64,000 bases of DNA from Paramacrobiotus metropolitanus (taxonomy: Eukaryota > Tardigrada > Eutardigrada > Parachela > Macrobiotidae), in assembly GCF_019649055.1 (NCBI RefSeq), contig NW_026570231.1, positions 310,001 to 374,000 of the forward strand, read 5' to 3'. Positions 49,125 to 62,000 of this stretch are shown here, piece by piece (position 1 is the stretch's first letter; every line of letters begins with the position of its first letter). The notes under the pieces are model-generated. The model had not been told where the DNA came from. It saw nothing but the letters and a program-made list of their open reading frames with translations, and searched no databases. A program made the translations under genes and the position numbers.

Positions 49125-50261
49125 ATGATTAGGATATCCTCCCTGTCAAGCGTACTTAAACTCCCGAACACTTCCAGTCCACGTCCTGTAATTGTGGGAT
49201 GCACTAGGTATATCTCGGGAGGATACAACGAGGACGCCACGGAACAGGTATATTGTGAATTTGGCGTTACTACGGAGTGATCGTTTAGTATAAAAATCGT
49301 GAATCTCTCGGTCTGCTCGTCTTATATGACTATGACGTGTGTTTGCAGGGCTCTGTGGTTAGTGGCCCGAACCCCAAAGAGAGATACTCTCCTGCCCATG
49401 CTGTAGGTCGCGCTTATCGAAAAAGTATCCCTGGCATTGGTGAAGTCATTGACTACGAAAAGGATGAATATGCCTGTACGTACTCCTTTTGTGGCTGGAA
49501 ACATTTTATGGGCTTACAGTAAAACTTTTTAGCTTGCCTGGAACTAGGAATAGGTACGAAATTAAGTACTCGTACCTGTAACTAGCCGTAGCGCTTCTGA
49601 TGGCACAACAGATTTAAGAGTGCAGCCAGTTTTATTTTTTGTTTGGTGTTGGATGCCTTTTTTTAAATCTTGTTGTTGTGAGGCGCTCTGAGAGCGTTTA
49701 CTAGCTGTGTGGTTTTCTGAGGATTTATTCATATTATTGATGCAGTTTTTCCTTTCGGCAGATTTCAAAGTACGGCCTCCTGCCGCTGAGCCTGTGCTTC
49801 GACCAAAAAGGGACGTTGAGCGCTTGCACACAGAAAGTTTTGCCTTTCAGGAATGGGGCGAAGCGCGCGACGAGGTAATGCGCGACTACAAAACTCGCAC
49901 GGGTATTTTAGCCCACAAATGGGATGTATCCGATGAAGAAATGAACTACACCTGGCGAGCAAATCCCGGCGGGCGCGAACCCGCCTTCCGCCAACCTTAC
50001 AGTCCCCCGGAGGAATTTAACCCCAAACCGTTGCCGCCTAGCGATCCCTATGTAGTCCGCGTGCCGTATCCCCTACATCGTCGTGCCGAGATGAAACCTC
50101 TGCAACGTGGTACTACTTGGCGACTGGATCCCATGCCGTTAGTGCAAAAATACGCATCGTGGGCGGATTATGCGGATGATTATGACAGCAGTCTGGACGC
50201 TGGCGAAAAGAAGGACATGGAGCCCAGTAAAGAAGAAACACAGCTGCAGCGTGCGAAATAG
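49125..50261 (+). CDS. Probable mitochondrial protein, uncharacterised
   Basis: Not recognised. Exons 49125-49247, 49349-49475 and 49762-50261 join in phase (GTATAT/GTTTGCAG, GTACGT/TTCGGCAG) to 249 residues. The N-terminus MIRISSLSSVLKLPNTSSPR, with Ser, Leu and Arg but no acids, is a plausible mitochondrial targeting peptide. The rest is hydrophilic, with no membrane segment: ERLHTESFAFQEWGEARDEV, LAHKWDVSDEEMNYTWRANP, a Pro-rich middle (YSPPEEFNPKPLPPSDPY) and an acidic end. The high Pro/Trp/Tyr content and basic N-terminus suggest a supernumerary respiratory-complex or mitoribosome subunit, but that is inference. It diverges from SDHC. Confidence 0.65.
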
Positions 50262-53200
50262 TTTGTCTTCAGGTGCTGTTCATCCATGGTGTTGTGCTAT
50301 TGAAGTAAATTCTGAATTTCAGAATTTTGTCACTAGACTGTATTACGAAGTGTAATCATAATAATGTCAGGGGTCTGTCGTATCCCGGATCGCGTAAAAT
50401 GCAGTTGCTCGCACTTGTGTACTTATCTTCATTAACTGAGTAGTTTTCATTGGCTCGTTGTGAATTGAACCTGAAGTGTTAAAGATAATAAACATCTATT
50501 GATTACGAAAACCAAACCGTGTACATGCTAGGGGCGAAGGCGCTCTCGTAGGGTAGATCACACAACAAAGTGCAAAAACTTACCATTAGCTGCAAGCTAT
50601 ATCGTCTATGCCGAGTGTTGCTGGATGCGCAACAAGACCATTAGCACAAACCTATTCAAACTATGCTTCAAATGTAATTAAAAACTTTGCCGACGTGAAA
50701 TGTAAATTATGTAATATAAGCATTCGGATTTTCATGGTGTCGCCATGATTTTTTCAAGTTTCTGCGGCCTAAAGCTCAAACAATTGCCTGTCTTTGTGGA
50801 AAGCATTTGTCCTTTGCTACAGGTGTTTGCTCCAGCTTGCTTTTTTATTAAGTATAAATTGATTCTAACACGTAGTTTCTGCATGCGGAATTAACTGATG
50901 ACTTACTAGCCTACCCGTACCTATTTTATGCCATACTACATCCATTCGCCATATTAAACACACACATAGCACCTCTGACCATTGGTCATCTTGTAACAGC
51001 AGCGCGAATGTCTCATATTGCTTTGTGGCTTTCTGATCTGGATTTTCTGTCTCGTGTTTTTCCAGATAGAGTGTACGTTAACGTTTACGTCATCTGGCAG
51101 AAATTTACATGCGCAATGTACAGATATGAAGCATTTGCAATACGAGTACAACAGCGATCAAACTGCACAGCCATGCAAATGCGCGCATGTTTTTTATCTT
51201 CCAGTTGTGTTCATAAAACCACCCTACCACAAAATTCTTTAAGCGTTTTTTATATTTTCATTTTTCGTCCGTTTATTTGGACAGCACCGGCGTTGTGTCC
51301 ACAACCAAGTAGGCGCTGGAAAGCACAACAAATTTGCTGTTTTTCCATTACGCCTGCGTGAATGGGCGATCAGTGCTGTGCGGGACCTCCGTGGCGTGAC
51401 AACATGGGTGGACTACTAAGTATAACGCACTCCCCCAGGGAAGCTGCTTTGATCCATTAACTTGCATAACAGCTAGAAAATTACAAGTCTTATCGGCATC
51501 GACCCGATGATGATATAGCTTCCAGTAATTATAGAAGAATTCCACACACTGGCACTGCTGCAGCACACTGCAAATCCAGGCCAGACCACCAGTGAACGGT
51601 TTAGATATGGATGGGAATATTACCAACAGGTCAGTCCAACAGTGTCGTGGTTTGCCGCTGGGCACCTTTCAATGAGTGGTGCCGGGCGTATAATGGGACT
51701 CCCGTGTATGCGCGCGTAGCACGGCTCAGAACGGGGGAATCAAACGCTGCTCGTTATAACTCCGTGGTTTTGTCTCTAATTCGAGTAATTTTTCAAAAAT
51801 GGGGGTAAGCCCCGGCATCGTGAAAGAGAAAACAGTGATTGGTGTCAAGAGCGCTGTCGGAAATCGTCATACACTGATATTTGCCTTGTGTTGTATCATT
51901 TTGGTAGTTGGGTAACAGCAGCCTCGAAACGTCGACAGAGCAAGCCAGTGCAAAGGCGCGGCAGATGGGAATGTTTTTTTAAGAGATGCAGGTTTGCAAA
52001 TCACGCTGCGGTCGCAATGGAAATCTCTTGAGCTAAGTGCACAAGCAGAAATGCCCCTGTTTTGCATACACATGGGTAAAAGCAATAAATCAATGCCGTA
52101 AAATACCCACCTGTGTTTCAGTGCAAAAAAATCATGTAATACGAAACTACAAATTGCGCTTGCGTTGAGAACTGCGTAATACAATTGCAAACGTCCTACC
52201 AACGGAGAAGTTTAACTGAAACAACGAAACGGTTGATAATAATATGGTGCACTATAGATATCTATATAACATCAAAATATTACAGCCGTAACTAGCTAAT
52301 TTGGTTATGAACTATGTGCATACATACTCTTTTAAATCTATATTGCTTTTAGAATAGTAAAAAATATGTAACATCTAAACTAAATAGCTGTTTCAAAAGG
52401 CGGCCACTCACTCGTTCCATATTTTATAGCTTGTTGTTTGTCATATTCACCGTTTTTCCATACCATCGGCCACATTAATCATAATGTCATCCGTTCTGAT
52501 TTGGTGATCTACAGCATTTACTTAGCTTTTCTCACATTTCTGCGCAATAAAGCCATTAATCATCGGTGTCAGAGAAGTATTCCTGTTTGCCGTATAGCAC
52601 TACTTGTCAAAAATAAGCCGAAAGCTTTGCATCAAAAGGATATTGCGTATCATAATTGGGTGAAGGGTATTCAGAATCTGTTCGACGACTACTGGACCTT
52701 TGATGAGCAAACCAGTTATCTCTAGCCGGCAACAGTTCAAAGGAAGGAAAGCAAAAAATTTGTTTTACTTGAAATAGTTTCATGCAAAATCGCACAATCA
52801 TTCGTTTTCGATCATTCGTTTTCGATCAATCATCAAACTGGCAAGTAATTTAAATGAAGGTCGAATCACGCTTTCTGCTCTAGACTTTTCGTTGCGCACT
52901 CTATACTTCTAAGAATGTATGTGAATGTTGAAACTAAAATACGATATTTATATCTATATTAGCTTGGTAGTTTGGTTTATTTATATCAGATGCAGCGCAA
53001 ATTCCGTGTTGTTATTATTGGAAGTTTTTCCTTTGTCTGCGTTGAATTTTAGCGAGTTATAGCAATTTTCACTCTAAGAAAACATCAGTCAGGCAATGAT
53101 CTTCGGATCATCGATTATTTTCTCGGGATCCAAAGTGCCAATTAACGTTGACAAATCGTTTTTATCTGTCTTCGTGATCCGCGAAAGAGTACCACTGATA

Positions 53201-56017
53201 TCCTAGCCGCTGTAGTTTTTATCCATCGCACGTAAAAATAAAACTCATCCATAAACCTGGGAATAAACCAAATACAATAAACTCACCAGTCACCAAATTA
53301 TGACTAATAATTTTTGTAAATGTTATTCGAATAAAATAACTTACACTTTATTGCAAATCGCAATGTACACACACACTGACGAATTCTGTTGTCTGCTGGT
53401 GTGCGGGTGTACGTGAATGGAACTTGTTTGGATGCAGCTTGTCGCTCGCTCCGGCTTTCCGGCTGTGTGGAAGTCGCGTAGACTTGCTTCAGTGCGACTG
53501 CGGAATGGAAGCCAGAAAGCATCATCAGCTAGTTTCAATTTCCTGATGGACTTATTCCATTCATTTTAAGAAATCTCATTTCCCGTATTCTACTCTTATT
53601 TTGTGGCGGAGTGCAGTATTGCTCAAACTGATCGGGATATGCGGTGTACACAATAATTATTAAAAGAGTTACTGTACTTACATTACGTGGTGTGCGGTAG
53701 GGTTGTAGAGGAGATACCAATAGTGCCGGTAAGTACTAGATTTTCTGCAATCATACCACTGCATTTTAACAAGAAGCACAATGTAACTGCAATACAACTT
53801 ACTATACGTATGTATCACAATCATGATAGAGTAATTAAAAGGTGTAATATACGCCATGAACATACAAAAGTGGGCAAATAACGCATAAGTTTTAGTCGAA
53901 GCATTTTTCATGCAAATTCTGTTTGATATGGGGAACATCAAGACAGGAATTCTAAATTCTGTATTATGTGATGCCACGTGTTCATGCGTAGCAAGGACAA
54001 CAAATATTTCTTAAAATCGTTTTCAAACCACACAGAGACCGACAAATATCAGATTTAGCTACCACTACTGCAACGGGGTTAAATAGTACGTACGTAGTGA
54101 AATGTTTGTAACCTTTTTGTTCAAGTTCAAGCAAGTAGCTTAAAAGAACTCAAACAAATTCAGCGAATATTAACTGCTGAAAACCAGGTTCCCATAATTA
54201 TTTACCACTGTGCTATATGCATTCTTAGGCGGAGCCTTTCCCGTAATAACCATCCTCTAGCTAATCTAAAATATTTACGAAGAATTGTAAGTGGTCATTA
54301 CACCGCACCGTAGTTGGACGTCCTCCCGCGGTGATGCACAGTCAGTGTACAACCATGTTATTATCGAATCCATATTATTACTACGTAGAGACGAAAGTGT
54401 TGGCAAACGCGAGAAAGTCGCCAGGGAAATAAATTCGAGAGTTGATATTGGCAACGAAGTGAAAAGCTGCATATGAGCATTGGGTACGAGATATCTCTGT
54501 CTTATACAGATACAAATCGGTGCGACAAGTAATAATTTTTAATTTCAAAATGAGTTCTAGCACTGCCAGGTATTAAAAATGTACAATGCATTATATGAAA
54601 CCCATAGCGCTCGCTAACCCGTAAGCACTTAATTTCCTGTTACATGTATCGTTATTTTTATTTAGAAAATCAGTTTTCGTTGTGATTGATACCTTACATA
54701 AGATTTAGCAAAAATTAATTGCTTGGAGGAAACACAATTGTAAATCATAGGATAAACATCCTTCGGTTTTTAGGATATGCGGCAGCTATAGATAATTCAG
54801 TTTTGTAAACCTGGTCACAGAATACATACAAGGGTGGTAAATGCGAAATAAGTAGAAGCCGCACAATCTATTTAATTTGGGTAATACGAACCAATTGTCA
54901 GTCGTATTATGGAGCATTGCCCTTGGGCGCCGAAGGAACCACTGCTATAGCCCCGCCTCCCCACCGGCAACCTCAAAGCGTCTATCCTGCCTGCATCTTT
55001 TCAATTTCTCTCAGCTTGGATAGTTTTAGTATGTGTACAGTAGAGTGTCTACTGTGTAATAGATCCAAGCTCCTGGTTGCATTTATTATACTGGGAACAA
55101 CTGATCTCTAAACCCTGTCCGGAATCTCTGTTACAGATATAAACGCGCAGTAGCTGGCGCAAACGCAAAGCGAAAGTCATTTGCGCACTCAGTGGGCAAT
55201 GATCATGGATATGATGCGCTGTCAGTTCGGCCAAGCGATTATCCATTATTGCCGCATCCTTTTGGCCGGAGCCTAGTCTCGTGCATCTGTCGCTTCCGCT
55301 GCCAGCCGAACAATAAATGCCGTTGTAAAAGTCCTTTTTAAAAACACGGACCAGCTTACGACGCCCGTACGACATTGCGCCTGGATATTAGCCTTAGTGT
55401 CGGATAAGTGGGGAAAGTGAACAATCTCTCAAAGTCAAGCCGGTGCTAACGTCATATGTATAAAGCATGTATGCGGACATCTACACACTATGATTAAGCC
55501 GCTTTTTTTCATCCCCATGCAGCGCCAATATTAACCGGCGTCCAGCTGATGAGAAGCTGTAATCTGTCTCCTGTATATACATCGCCGAGCTGGTTGTGTT
55601 AGATTACTCGTGCATTCAATTCCAGGATTTGGCACATGGATTTCGACATTGATCCAGTGCGCATATAGCGGTGACAATTGATTCATCTTGGCTCAATCTG
55701 CAGCGCGGTTTAAGAGGGAATTCGCACCCAACTTCCGGTTGCGCTTGCCGCAAAGTGCCAACCAGTCTGATGACCTTTGTATAGTGTGACAATGGCCATC
55801 TTGGCCTGAATGATTTTTGCCACTGAAAAATGTTTTATCAACATTTCAAGCGTTTTGTTATTCCGTAAAACCCGATCCCTTATATAACATAGGAAAGCGT
55901 GCCAACTGTTTTTATTTGCTGTATAACAGGAAAGCTGGAATGTGCTCGCCGTTGTATGGCTCATACCATGGATGAAATTAATTGCAACGGTGGATATTGT
56001 AAATTATTTTGAGGAGA
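50262..56017. other. Gene-poor region upstream of ephrin
   Basis: This 5.8-kb AT-rich stretch contains no gene I can support. Open frames of 90-111 codons occur (51348-51665, 51867-52202 and 55049-55375 minus; 52438-52725 plus), but none shows a family signature. It probably contains distal control sequence for the ephrin gene. Confidence 0.4.
52797..52824. repeat. Tandem 14-bp duplication
   Basis: ATCATTCGTTTTCG is present twice in direct tandem. It is minor and has no evident function. Confidence 0.85.
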
Positions 56018-59000
56018 ATGTTGCCAGAAGGATTTTTTAATCATCCCTGCTTGATAATTTTTGCTTTGGTACAAAGTGTAATGCCGTTCAGTGAGCGAGA
56101 ACGCATTTCCCGGTACAAGATTCCCAAGTATCCCCCGGTTATATGGTTTCCGGAATTCCCTATGTAAGTCATAAGTGTACAGTCTGCACAGTTGGCTAAA
56201 CTGATCTACATTGCAAAATTTGACTAACTTGTGGCATGAAAGTGAAGTATTATAGAGAAATCTATAACTAAGCTGTCAAAATATCAATATTTGCTCGCCA
56301 ATAGCTGACCAGTGAAAATATTTAGTTTGCTATTAATGCACATATTCCTGATTTTGGGGTAAGAGCTTGCATATCTGGCATGGACGAAACGTACGTATCC
56401 CTTACGCAGAAATGTAGGTTAATTTATTGAAGGATTGTTTGCATAAAATCTCAATAGCTTTCCTGCAGTATACATGTACCTGATCCCAAAATGGCATCTG
56501 CTATTGGTGTTAGTATTCGCGAAGGTTTTGGAATATTTGATTAAATTAATCTACAGTGACCAATCTCCATGAGATTTTCGTGGGAACTTGGTTAGCGGTG
56601 TCGGCAGTACAATAATGCCGGTCATATATAAGGGAAGTATGAGTGTGTATACAGGAATGAATAGGTAAAATTGATGAGACGACGGCTATTGAGGATTCGG
56701 CCATTTATCCTTATGTACTCTTCCTTTCCACCTTATTGCTCATCTAAGATGGCCGGATACATACTTATGCTTGGGCACAGAAAATATTTTGACAATACTC
56801 ATGCATGAATTAGCCTTTTTGCGGATATTGTGGTCGGACGCAAATAGTTATTAAACACACATGTTCCATTCAGCCGGTCACATAAGCAATATTTTTCCTC
56901 TTTCGTCGATAAATGTATGTGCAGCTGAGCTGTATTCCAGTCAGACCACTACTTTTGCGCACGGTCAAACGACCGGCACAACCGACTTGTATGTGCAGAC
57001 AGGGCTTGTATTGAAAAATGGATTTGAAAAGACTTAGTAAAGTAAATCATCGTCGCTTTCATGACCACAAAGAATTTTAACCAAGAGTGTTCCGCTTGAA
57101 GCACGCCCGAATCCGCTACTTCGTTAAGTATTTAGCTTTCTTCACGTTTCTTGCCCGCGAGTATGACACACTTATTTGCAGCACAGGACTGCCGCGACTA
57201 AATAACACAGATAGTTTCACAACAGTACGAAATAAAAAGTCGGTTTTTGAAAAATGCAGCAAACTGTGTATAGGAAAAAATGACGTCAGGTGAAACGTGT
57301 CACCGTAAAAATATTCGGGATATACAGCTGCACTGCAATGTACGTATTTGACCAGACTGGAAAAATATAATGGTGTGAACATGCAAAAAAATCATAATCT
57401 TCTTCTTTTAAAAATCACCAAAGCCAGACTGAAGTACCACAGCAAGATTTTTCCGTTGGTACGCATATTATACAAATTTGTAAAAATATCTACAATTGCT
57501 GTTTTTGTATACCATCTGATCGGTTTGTGTAGGAGTATATTTAAATGATTATTTATTTTGCGTCATGCACGTAATAGGCTTTAAAAGCATTTTATCATTA
57601 TGGGCTTCACTGCTGTATAATTCTGCGCACAAGCCGTCATTACCATTTTAAAACCAATGTGGATGGAGGCCGGGTGATAAATTGTACGCACATAATATAC
57701 GAGCGGTGGCCGGCATTTACATTCGTAATATGGCCAAACGGGCAACTGTAACACTTGCCAATGGGCGCGAAGAGGGCAAGAAACAGGAGTATGGGGGGTA
57801 TCAATTTCCAGTATCGAATATTTCTAGTGGACTGTTTACAGTCAGTGATGGATGGAATGGTTTGGACATTTTAACGTTTGGGGTGTTATGTTTACGAACA
57901 GGGGCGAGAGATGACCAACGTGGGACGACTTAATTGTTGCCAGTGCGAGGGAATACTGCCACGCGACCACAGCGCGCCGTCATATCTGCAGTATAAGAGT
58001 GTTAGTCATCAAACGATGGCTTATCAGAGTAGAGGATCCTTAAGGTCAGATTAGGGACGTGTGGGAGCCGGTCAGGGGAGGACAAGGGCCGGCTGGTAGC
58101 CTTCACATTAGTCCAAAGTAAATATCATATAATGCGAATATGCTGCAGCAACTTGTCCATATCATCTCTATTAAAATCCCCGTAATGACAGTGCGCTTCG
58201 AGAATGATGTGAAATTGGCCGCTGTACAATATTAGCACAGTATGCATATATATTGCATGCATATACGGTTGATCCGTACAAGCTGCGCACACTCAAATGT
58301 GCTGCTGATCAAATTCACGGCTCCGTAATGCACCGGAAAAATACTGGAGTGCATCCAAGGGAATAGAGATAGTCCAGGATGTTGCTCATGTGATTGATAT
58401 CGTCTGTTGATCTTCCTCTTTCCAATCAAATTCCTTCCTGACAGAATGCATCTGTCAACAGAAGAGACTTACATGTTGTTTTAAGCTGACTAATGTTGTC
58501 GGCTTTGTTTTCTACTGAGGATTTGAGCAGTTTGTGCTCGACAAGCGTGTCGCCGAGTTTTAAGAAGGAGAAAAAAATTTAGCATCGATCAATAGTTGAA
58601 AACTTATTTTAGCCTTGTTGAAGGAACAAAGTAATAAAGATTCGATAATGTTTAACATGAATACAATGACCGTGAATATCCGTACTTCTATAGCACAAAT
58701 AAACAGCGTAACGCGTCACTGAAGCCATCTTCCTTTTTTTGCTATTATTTACTATTTTGTTTAACGACGCATGTTACTAAAGACCCGTTTATTACAAGAT
58801 TGTTTTACATGAGTATAAATGCTCGTAAACTGACCAGCCGGAGTGTGAAATCGGTATAAATTTCAAAATGACAAATTTGCTGAAAATTAGTGTATCAAGT
58901 CGAAGTCCAGATCAAATGATCTATTTCTTTGCAACTACTAATTGGCAGTGAGAATAACGGAAGGAGGAGTAACCGATGATCGATTTTATTATTGTGTGTA

Positions 59001-62000
59001 TATTGCATCACACTTCGCAGCTTGTCAATATGGCACAAAGCAGAGGGTTTTCATTTGCTTACCGCTGATAATTTTTAGGTACACACCAGAAAACTGCTGC
59101 ACATTTAGTCGGGCGTCTATTCTGTTGATAAACAGGAATGTTTGAACAAGCGGTCATCGTTAAGTAGGAATAGTGTAAAGTGGGTGCTTCGGGTGCTTGT
59201 GGACTATTGTGGTAATTAGGCCAAACCAGCTCTGCAGCTTCCCCGTGCATTCTTACAGATAAATATGCCAAGAGTGACTTTTCATAAATTATTAGCCCAT
59301 GCGCACAAAGTGGACTGGACTAATTGCTTTTCTTAACCACTTGGCCGCGGCTTGTTGATGCCTTAATGTCGCCTGCCGAGCTAATTAACTATTCATTGAA
59401 TTATTCATCCATTAAAAATCTCATAAACCCTCTCTCCGTCTGACCACTGACCGCTGAGTGGACAGTGGGCAAAATGCATGTTATTTATTGACGTACATGA
59501 GCAATTTAAATTATTCAAAGTATGAAGATGCCCTGTAGGCTTTTTTAACTTAGAGTATGCATTTTTCCGGTTATCGGTGTGTATACCGTGCATATTTAAG
59601 TCCTAATTGGCTTTTACTCTTGTCAAATGATCAGCGAATGTGGGTATAAAGTTTTTGATGACCATCGCCGAATTGTCAGAAGGATTTTACATCATTCGGC
59701 GCGAGAACGATGCTATCAGTTTGACAGGCATCATCATGACGGCTCGGGATGGTCATTTTCTTGTCTTATCTTGTTATAGGTTTAATAATCGAACGAATCC
59801 CGCCAGGATCGTCGTGCAAATGCATGACTCGTTGGATTTCTTCTGTCCGGATTATATTAATTCACAATACCAAAGCTTTACGGGATCAAAGAAGCATGCC
59901 AGTCCCAGTGATTTTTACGGTGCCGAAGAAATTTATATGGTATGTACAAGTACAACGCATGTACAATGCACAGTAAGTAATTAAACTTCTGCCTGCATCC
60001 ATAGAAGTACTGTATTGGTATACCTTTTACGGTGTAAAAGCATTTTCCATGGTATACACTGAAAAGTTTTAAATTTTAAAAATTAATGTGGTTATGATTG
60101 TCATAATAATTACTGCCCTCTTTTAAACAGCTCTAGTTGAAATAAGTGTATACTTGGAAGAGCTTCGAAGATTTGAAAATTACTCGAAATCCAGCTTTGT
60201 AATTTTAGCTCTCTGGGCATACAGGCGTTGCGTGTATGACCGGTCGATTGTTTTTTATGATCAATGTCCTTTAACCCCGGCAGTTAATACGATTTAGCAT
60301 CATAAAAATGGAAATTGCTGTTTGTTTATTAGTGTCACCAAACGAGCTACTTGTTGGGGTTCTCCCCTAAGAGATTTGCTGACCACTTAACTTTTTTTCC
60401 AAAAAACTTTCGCTTCCAGTCGGCGCGTTCCTGTGCCATTAATTGTTGAATAAGATGGTTTATGGCTATTTTGCTGTACAGTGGCTACACACTGCAAGTG
60501 TGAGAAAGAATAGCAACACATCCTAAAGCCGCTTCGATCTGTTTGTCGGGTGACTGTGGTGTGGCCGGCATAGCAGCCGCGCGGACACTGGGCCGGTTTG
60601 GCACAATCCAAATTAATCCTTCTTGAGCGTAAATTCGTCTGATTTAAAACATTTTTCAAGAGGATCAGCCCTGACCCCAGAAAGCCCTTTACAGGCCAGG
60701 GGTCATTCTGATCACAGATTCAAATCCTGGGTGCTCCAATTTCCTTAACGCATGCGGCGCATGCACATGCCCACGCTCTATATAAAGGAAAATTGGACGC
60801 TGAGCGTTTAGGCTGGTGGAAATAATATGCCGCATTTTAATTCTGTCATCCAATATTTTACAGGTGGATGGCTCCGACTATCAATCCTGCTTCAGTGCGC
60901 TGACGGGGGGTCGACTGTCCCGTAAGCACGTCCGCTTATTATTGCGGTGTCCAGGGAAAACGGCGGAGACCGGGATAAAAGCCAAATACCAGTACACTGT
61001 CTCGTTCCGGATGTTTTCGCCAGTGCCTAAAGGCCCGGAATTCAACTGTAATCAGGAATATTATTTCCTGGGTGAGTTTTAATCAAACTGGACAGATGTG
61101 TAGCATCATCACTGGAAGGAGCGAAATGGATCGTAAACAGGCCACCTCATCTATATAATTACTCTTGCATGGGTTGTTAGGGAGAATAACATACTGAATT
61201 TTTTATGTGATCCTAGCGCGTTTCTCTTGTGCTCCACTGTGTGCATGGCTGGCCGTTCGATTAGGTTGATATGGTTTACAGGAGCCCAGTGACACAGCAG
61301 GCCCTAATTCAGATTAGATCTTCAGTATTTAAAATCTCCCACCGGTGCTTAAGTTGATAATCTGGCAACCGGCAAATTTCTACGATTGTTTATCTTGTTC
61401 CTGCACACAAATGCGGGACTGGTCAACACATTCGAAAATTGGGCGTCTTTCTAATTGCTATAATGGCGCCACCTGACTTACGTTTCAGAATCCGTTAAAA
61501 ATCATTTTAAAAAGCAATATGCGCAAGCGCTTAATGACTGTTTCTGGTTCAGGGAATTTTCAAAATTAAAATGAGTGTCTCGTGCGTTTTATTACAACGA
61601 AAAGTAAATGACTGTACGAGAAAGAGATCGTTTTAATTATGGAGGAGTTTTAATCTTTTCGTCGTCACATCGAAAAATGTTTGACTGTAGCTGTGTGTTA
61701 ATATCGGGGCGTGGAATTAAATCTCGACAATTGAGCCTCTCGTTGGCCAAAATCAAATTAGACACCCAGAAGAGAATGCGGTCATTTTCAATCAGGCGCA
61801 TTCACGGCTGGAAGATGACCACAACCCGCAAAACGCATTATATCCAGCGCCGGGGAAAATTGTCAGCGTAACGAATTTGCAAGCCCATCGAAATATCAGA
61901 TGGCGCAGCGCATATCGACAGAAGTGTTCATTATCGCCTGAGTGACTTTTTAAAACCCAACCGCCTGCAACACATTTTCTCTGGCTACTGAAAAGTGAAC

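Noticed and set aside
55049-55375. 108-codon minus-strand frame in the gene-poor region
   Set aside because: No motif, no convincing splice context and no homologue that I recognise.
60700-60760. GATTCAAATCC resembling a tRNA T-loop
   Set aside because: Stem pairing fails at several positions and no other tRNA arms are found.
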